This document shows positions 20,782 through 23,374 of a stretch of DNA of 23,374 nucleotides, in pieces. How positions within the stretch are numbered: the first letter of the stretch is position 1; every line of letters starts with the position of its first letter. The notes beneath the pieces were generated by a model. That model was not told the DNA's origin, did not search any database, and saw nothing but the letters and a program-made list of their open reading frames with translations. The translations under genes and the position numbers were made by a program. This DNA comes from Fodinibacter sp045807225 (GTDB taxonomy: Bacteria; Actinomycetota; Actinomycetes; Actinomycetales; Dermatophilaceae), in NCBI GenBank assembly GCA_045807225.1, contig JBJMHU010000134.1, positions 1 to 23,374 on the forward strand, in the 5' to 3' direction.

Positions 20782-21612
20782 TCAGTCGGCGGGCAGCAGG
20801 CGGAGCACCCGGCGCAGGGTCTCGGTGACCACCTCGGGCGCCTCCGAGTGCACCCAGTGGCCCACCCCGTTCACCACGACCGGGCGCGCCTTCGGGAACA
20901 GCGCGCGCATCTGCGCGGTGTCGGCGTCCTTGACGTAGCTGGAGTCGCCGCCGACCAGCCACACCACCGGCCCGTCGTAGGCCGGCACGCCGAGCTCGGG
21001 GAAGTCGGCGATCCGCGAGTCGGTGCCCCGGGCGGCGTCGCGGGCGAGCAGCTCGAGGTTGGCCTGCCACGACCAGGTCGTGCCGTGCCGCCGCAGGTTC
21101 TGCAGCAGGAAGCCGCGCACCCCCGGGTCGGGCTCGACCGCGGCGAAGCGCGCCTCGGCGTCGGCGCGGCCGGTGAGCTCGTGGAGCGGTAGCGCTCGCA
21201 TCGCCTCGATGTAGTGCACGAACCGGTCGAGGTCGCCGTAGTCCTTGGGCGCGATGTCGACGACGACCAGGCTGCGCACCAGCTCGGGGTGGGTCAGCGT
21301 GGTGACCATGGCGACCTTGCCGCCCAGCGAGTGGCCGACCAGCACCCAGGGCTCACCCGGCGCCGCCGCTTCGAGCGTGGCGGCCACGGCAGCGGCATAC
21401 GACTGGTAGGAGAACTCGTCCGACCACGGCGAGCGTCCGTGGTCGGGCAGGTCGACGAGCAGGCAGCGGGCCCGGGTGCCGTCGGGGCCGGCGAGCGCCT
21501 TGGCGATCTGGGTCCAGTTGCGCCCCTGGCCGAACAGGCCGTGCAGGAAGGCGACGCGCGGGCCGGCGGTGCCGACCGGCATCGTGTGCAGGCCGCCCTG
21601 CGCCGGGGTCAC
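20782..21612 (-). CDS. Alpha/beta-fold hydrolase (YbfF-like esterase)
   Basis: 276-residue alpha/beta hydrolase. The oxyanion-hole motif LHGLFGQGRNW lies at 23-33, LLVDLPDHGRSPW at 51-63, nucleophile Ser95 in VLVGHSLGGKVAM, probable acid Asp223 (WLVGGDSSYV) and catalytic His252 (VNGVGHWVHSEAPE). The order and spacing resemble the E. coli esterase YbfF. No signal peptide or membrane helix, so it is cytoplasmic. The GTG at 21612 overlaps the ffh stop (GTGA, 21609-21612), so it is translationally coupled to the signal-recognition particle gene, with no obvious functional link. Substrate unknown. Confidence 0.92.
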   Translation of the reverse strand: MTPAQGGLHTMPVGTAGPRVAFLHGLFGQGRNWTQIAKALAGPDGTRARCLLVDLPDHGRSPWSDEFSYQSYAAAVAATLEAAAPGEPWVLVGHSLGGKVAMVTTLTHPELVRSLVVVDIAPKDYGDLDRFVHYIEAMRALPLHELTGRADAEARFAAVEPDPGVRGFLLQNLRRHGTTWSWQANLELLARDAARGTDSRIADFPELGVPAYDGPVVWLVGGDSSYVKDADTAQMRALFPKARPVVVNGVGHWVHSEAPEVVTETLRRVLRLLPAD

Positions 21613-23231
21613 TGCCCCAGGAACTTCTCGAAGCCCTTGGGCAGGCTCGCCGGGTCGATGGCCGCCGGGTCGAGGGCGCCCGGCGCACGAGCACCGGCAC
21701 CGGTACCGGCACCGAACGCACCACCACCCGTGGATGCCGGTCGCGCACCGGCCGCACGCTCCTCCGCCGCCCGCTTGGCGGGGTTGCCCGACTTCGACTT
21801 CTTGCGCTGCGGCACCTGCTGCCGACCGCGCTTGCCCGGGCCCGAGCCGCCGCCCGGCAGGCCCGGCATCCCGGGCACGCCGCCGCCCTTGGCCATCTGC
21901 TTCATCATCTTCTGCGCCTCACCGAAGCGCTCGAGCAGCTGGTTGACCTCGGAGGTGCTGGTGCCCGAGCCCTTGGCGATGCGCGCGCGGCGCGAGCCGT
22001 TGATCTGCTTGGGGTGGTTGCGCTCGAACGGCGTCATCGAGAAGACCATCGCCTCGACCCGGTCGAACTCCTTCTCGTCGAAGGCGTCGAGCTGGGCGCG
22101 CATCTGGCCCATGCCCGGCATCATCCCCAGGATCGACTTCAGCGAGCCCATCTTCTTGATGGCCGCCATCTGCTGGAGGAAGTCGTCGAAGGTGAAGTCC
22201 TCGGCCGCGAGGAACTTGCGCTCCATCTCGCTGGCCTGGTCGCGCGAGAACGCCTTCTCGGCCTGCTCGATCAGGGTGAGCACGTCACCCATGTCGAGGA
22301 TGCGCGACGCCATCCGGTCGGGGTGGAAGACCTCGAAGTCCTTCACGCCCTCGCCGGTGCTGGCGAACATGATCGGGCGACCGGTGACCGAGGCGACCGA
22401 CAGGGCGGCACCGCCGCGCGCGTCGCCGTCGAGCTTGGTCAGCACGACACCGGTGAGGTCGACGCCCTCCTGGAAGGCGTGCGCGGTCTCGACGGCGGCC
22501 TGGCCGATCATCGCGTCGATGACGAAGAGGACCTCGTCGGGCTGGATGGCCGCGCGGATGTCCGCCGCCTCGGCCATCAGCGCCTGGTCGACCGCCAGCC
22601 GGCCGGCGGTGTCGACGATGACGACGTCGTACTGCCGGTTCCGCGCCTCCGCGATCCCCGCCCGCGCCACCGAGACCGGGTCGCCGAACGACCGCGTCCC
22701 CTCGCCCGACCCGAGCACTGCGTCGTGGCCGCCGACGTTGCCCTGCTCCGGCGCATACACCGGCACCCCGGCCCGCTCGCCGACGACGACGAGCTGGGTG
22801 ACGGCGTTCGGTCGCTGGAGATCGGCGGCCACAAGCAGAGGGGTATGCCCCTGGCCCTTCAGCCAGTAGCCCAGCTTCCCCGCCAGTGTGGTCTTACCAG
22901 AGCCCTGGAGGCCGGCCAGCATGATCACCGTCGGCGGCGTCTTGGCGAACCGCATCGTGCGGGTGTCGCCGCCGAGGATCCCGACGAGCTCCTCGTTGAC
23001 GATCTTGACGATCTGCTGGGCGGGGTTCAGCGCCTGGCTGACCTCGGCGCCCAGCGCCCGCTCCCGCACGGAGGCCACGAACTGCTTGACGACCGGCAGC
23101 GCGACGTCGGCGTCGAGCAGAGCCAGACGGATGTCGCGCAGCGCCACGTTGACGTCGTGCTCGGAGAGCCGACCCTTGCCCCGCAGCCCCTTGAAGGTCG
23201 CGGTCAGCCGGTCGGACAGTGAGTTGAACAC
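21609..23231 (-). CDS. ffh: Signal recognition particle protein Ffh (SRP54)
   Basis: GTPase that binds signal sequences on the ribosome and, with 4.5S RNA and FtsY, targets proteins to the membrane. 540 residues. N domain 1-90; G domain with Walker A GLQGSGKT (107-114), DLQRPNAVTQL (137-147), DTAGRL (207-212) and TKLDGDARGG (265-274); Met-rich M domain about 335-450 (MMPGMGQM, NHPKQINGSRRARIAKGSG). Residues 164-183 (GNVGGHDAVLGSGEGTRSFG) look about 13 residues longer than the usual bacterial loop there. The last 90 residues are a basic then Gly/Ala-rich tail. The GTG at 23231 is 6 bases after TAGGCT with no ribosome site, matching a leaderless start. Confidence 0.96.
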   Translation of the reverse strand: MFNSLSDRLTATFKGLRGKGRLSEHDVNVALRDIRLALLDADVALPVVKQFVASVRERALGAEVSQALNPAQQIVKIVNEELVGILGGDTRTMRFAKTPPTVIMLAGLQGSGKTTLAGKLGYWLKGQGHTPLLVAADLQRPNAVTQLVVVGERAGVPVYAPEQGNVGGHDAVLGSGEGTRSFGDPVSVARAGIAEARNRQYDVVIVDTAGRLAVDQALMAEAADIRAAIQPDEVLFVIDAMIGQAAVETAHAFQEGVDLTGVVLTKLDGDARGGAALSVASVTGRPIMFASTGEGVKDFEVFHPDRMASRILDMGDVLTLIEQAEKAFSRDQASEMERKFLAAEDFTFDDFLQQMAAIKKMGSLKSILGMMPGMGQMRAQLDAFDEKEFDRVEAMVFSMTPFERNHPKQINGSRRARIAKGSGTSTSEVNQLLERFGEAQKMMKQMAKGGGVPGMPGLPGGGSGPGKRGRQQVPQRKKSKSGNPAKRAAEERAAGARPASTGGGAFGAGTGAGARAPGALDPAAIDPASLPKGFEKFLGQ

Positions 23232-23237
23232 CAGGAA

Positions 23238-23243
23238 AGCCTA
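23238..23243 (-). promoter_or_regulatory. Candidate leaderless -10 (TAGGCT) for ffh
   Basis: TAGGCT, TTCCTG, GTG at 23231. Same hexamer as before the SPase-like gene. No clear -35. Confidence 0.55.
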
Positions 23244-23291
23244 ACGGCGCGAGTATGCGGCCGACGCCAGCACCGGGACCGCCCGCCTACT

Positions 23292-23331
23292 CCCCACGTG
23301 ACAACCAGGACGGCAAGCCTGTCACGTGGGG
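23292..23331. promoter_or_regulatory. 12-bp perfect inverted repeat upstream of ffh
   Basis: ccccacgtgaca (23292-23303) and tgtcacgtgggg (23320-23331) around 16 bases. Each arm contains CACGTG. It lies about 60 bases upstream of the ffh start and could be a terminator for a gene entering from the right or an operator; no T-run is present on either strand. Confidence 0.6.
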
Positions 23332-23374
23332 GCCCACCCGTCGCAGGTGTCGATGATCATGGACACCGCCTGCG
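23322..23374 (-). CDS. Possible 3' end of a gene entering from the right edge
   Basis: The minus strand is open from the edge as QAVSMIIDTCDGWAPT and stops with TGA at 23322-23324, inside the inverted repeat. Sixteen codons are too few to recognise a family. The same bases form a near-palindrome around atgatcat (23354-23361), so this may be non-coding. Confidence 0.2.
   Translation of the reverse strand, partial: QAVSMIIDTCDGWAPT

Noticed and set aside
18726..20828. Long plus-strand open frame of 700 codons
   Set aside because: Lies antisense to the amidohydrolase and methyltransferase genes, is rich in Arg/Gly/His and shows no domain; a by-product of high GC third positions.

Overview
The window is very GC-rich (roughly 70% or more by eye) and is almost entirely chromosomal core sequence of an actinobacterium. 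The protein content and a short two-part SRP54, S16 and TrmD style point to the order Micrococcales, most likely an Intrasporangiaceae-like genus; this taxonomic placement is inference. No rRNA, tRNA, CRISPR array, insertion sequence or phage gene was found.

Layout, left to right. Bases 1-7206 hold, on the minus strand, the rplS - inactive SPase-like gene - lepB - rnhB - DUF2469 - yraN - yifB - dprA - xerC series, transcribed right to left; xerC is cut by the left edge. Several junctions are 4-base ATGA/GTGA overlaps. Bases 7481-10127 hold three accessory genes (an orphan UPF0014/FetB-type permease, an arylamine N-acetyltransferase, a beta-lactamase-fold serine hydrolase) that separate rplS from trmD, two genes commonly adjacent in bacteria. 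Bases 10108-12746 hold rpsP - khpA - rimM - trmD (minus strand), where trmD is fused to a GNAT acetyltransferase domain and rpsP has a long Ala/Pro/Glu tail. Bases 12946-14673 hold two regulators (Rrf2, MarR) and a DinB/maleylpyruvate-isomerase-like protein divergent from the MarR gene across a 25-bp palindrome. Bases 14797-18555 hold a complete sulfate ABC importer operon sbp-cysT-cysW-cysA. Bases 18720-23231 hold ffh, an alpha/beta hydrolase coupled to it, a methyltransferase and an amidohydrolase.

Functionally the core is ribosome and tRNA maturation (S16, L19, RimM, TrmD, KhpA), protein export (Ffh, signal peptidase), DNA uptake/recombination/chromosome maintenance (DprA, YifB, XerC, YraN, RNase HII) and sulfate import. 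The most notable non-gene signals are: (i) a shared leader or promoter block in front of both rplS and rpsP followed by overlapping hairpins; (ii) seven start codons placed 6-7 bases after a TANNNT hexamer, which looks like a set of leaderless promoters; (iii) a structured leader in front of sbp with an anti-Shine-Dalgarno segment; (iv) a tandem duplication of the 3' end of dprA; and (v) a repeated palindromic element before the methyltransferase gene. I found no gene cluster that clearly forms a new system; the unusual material is regulatory, plus a signal-peptidase homologue that has lost its catalytic residues and the TrmD-GNAT fusion.
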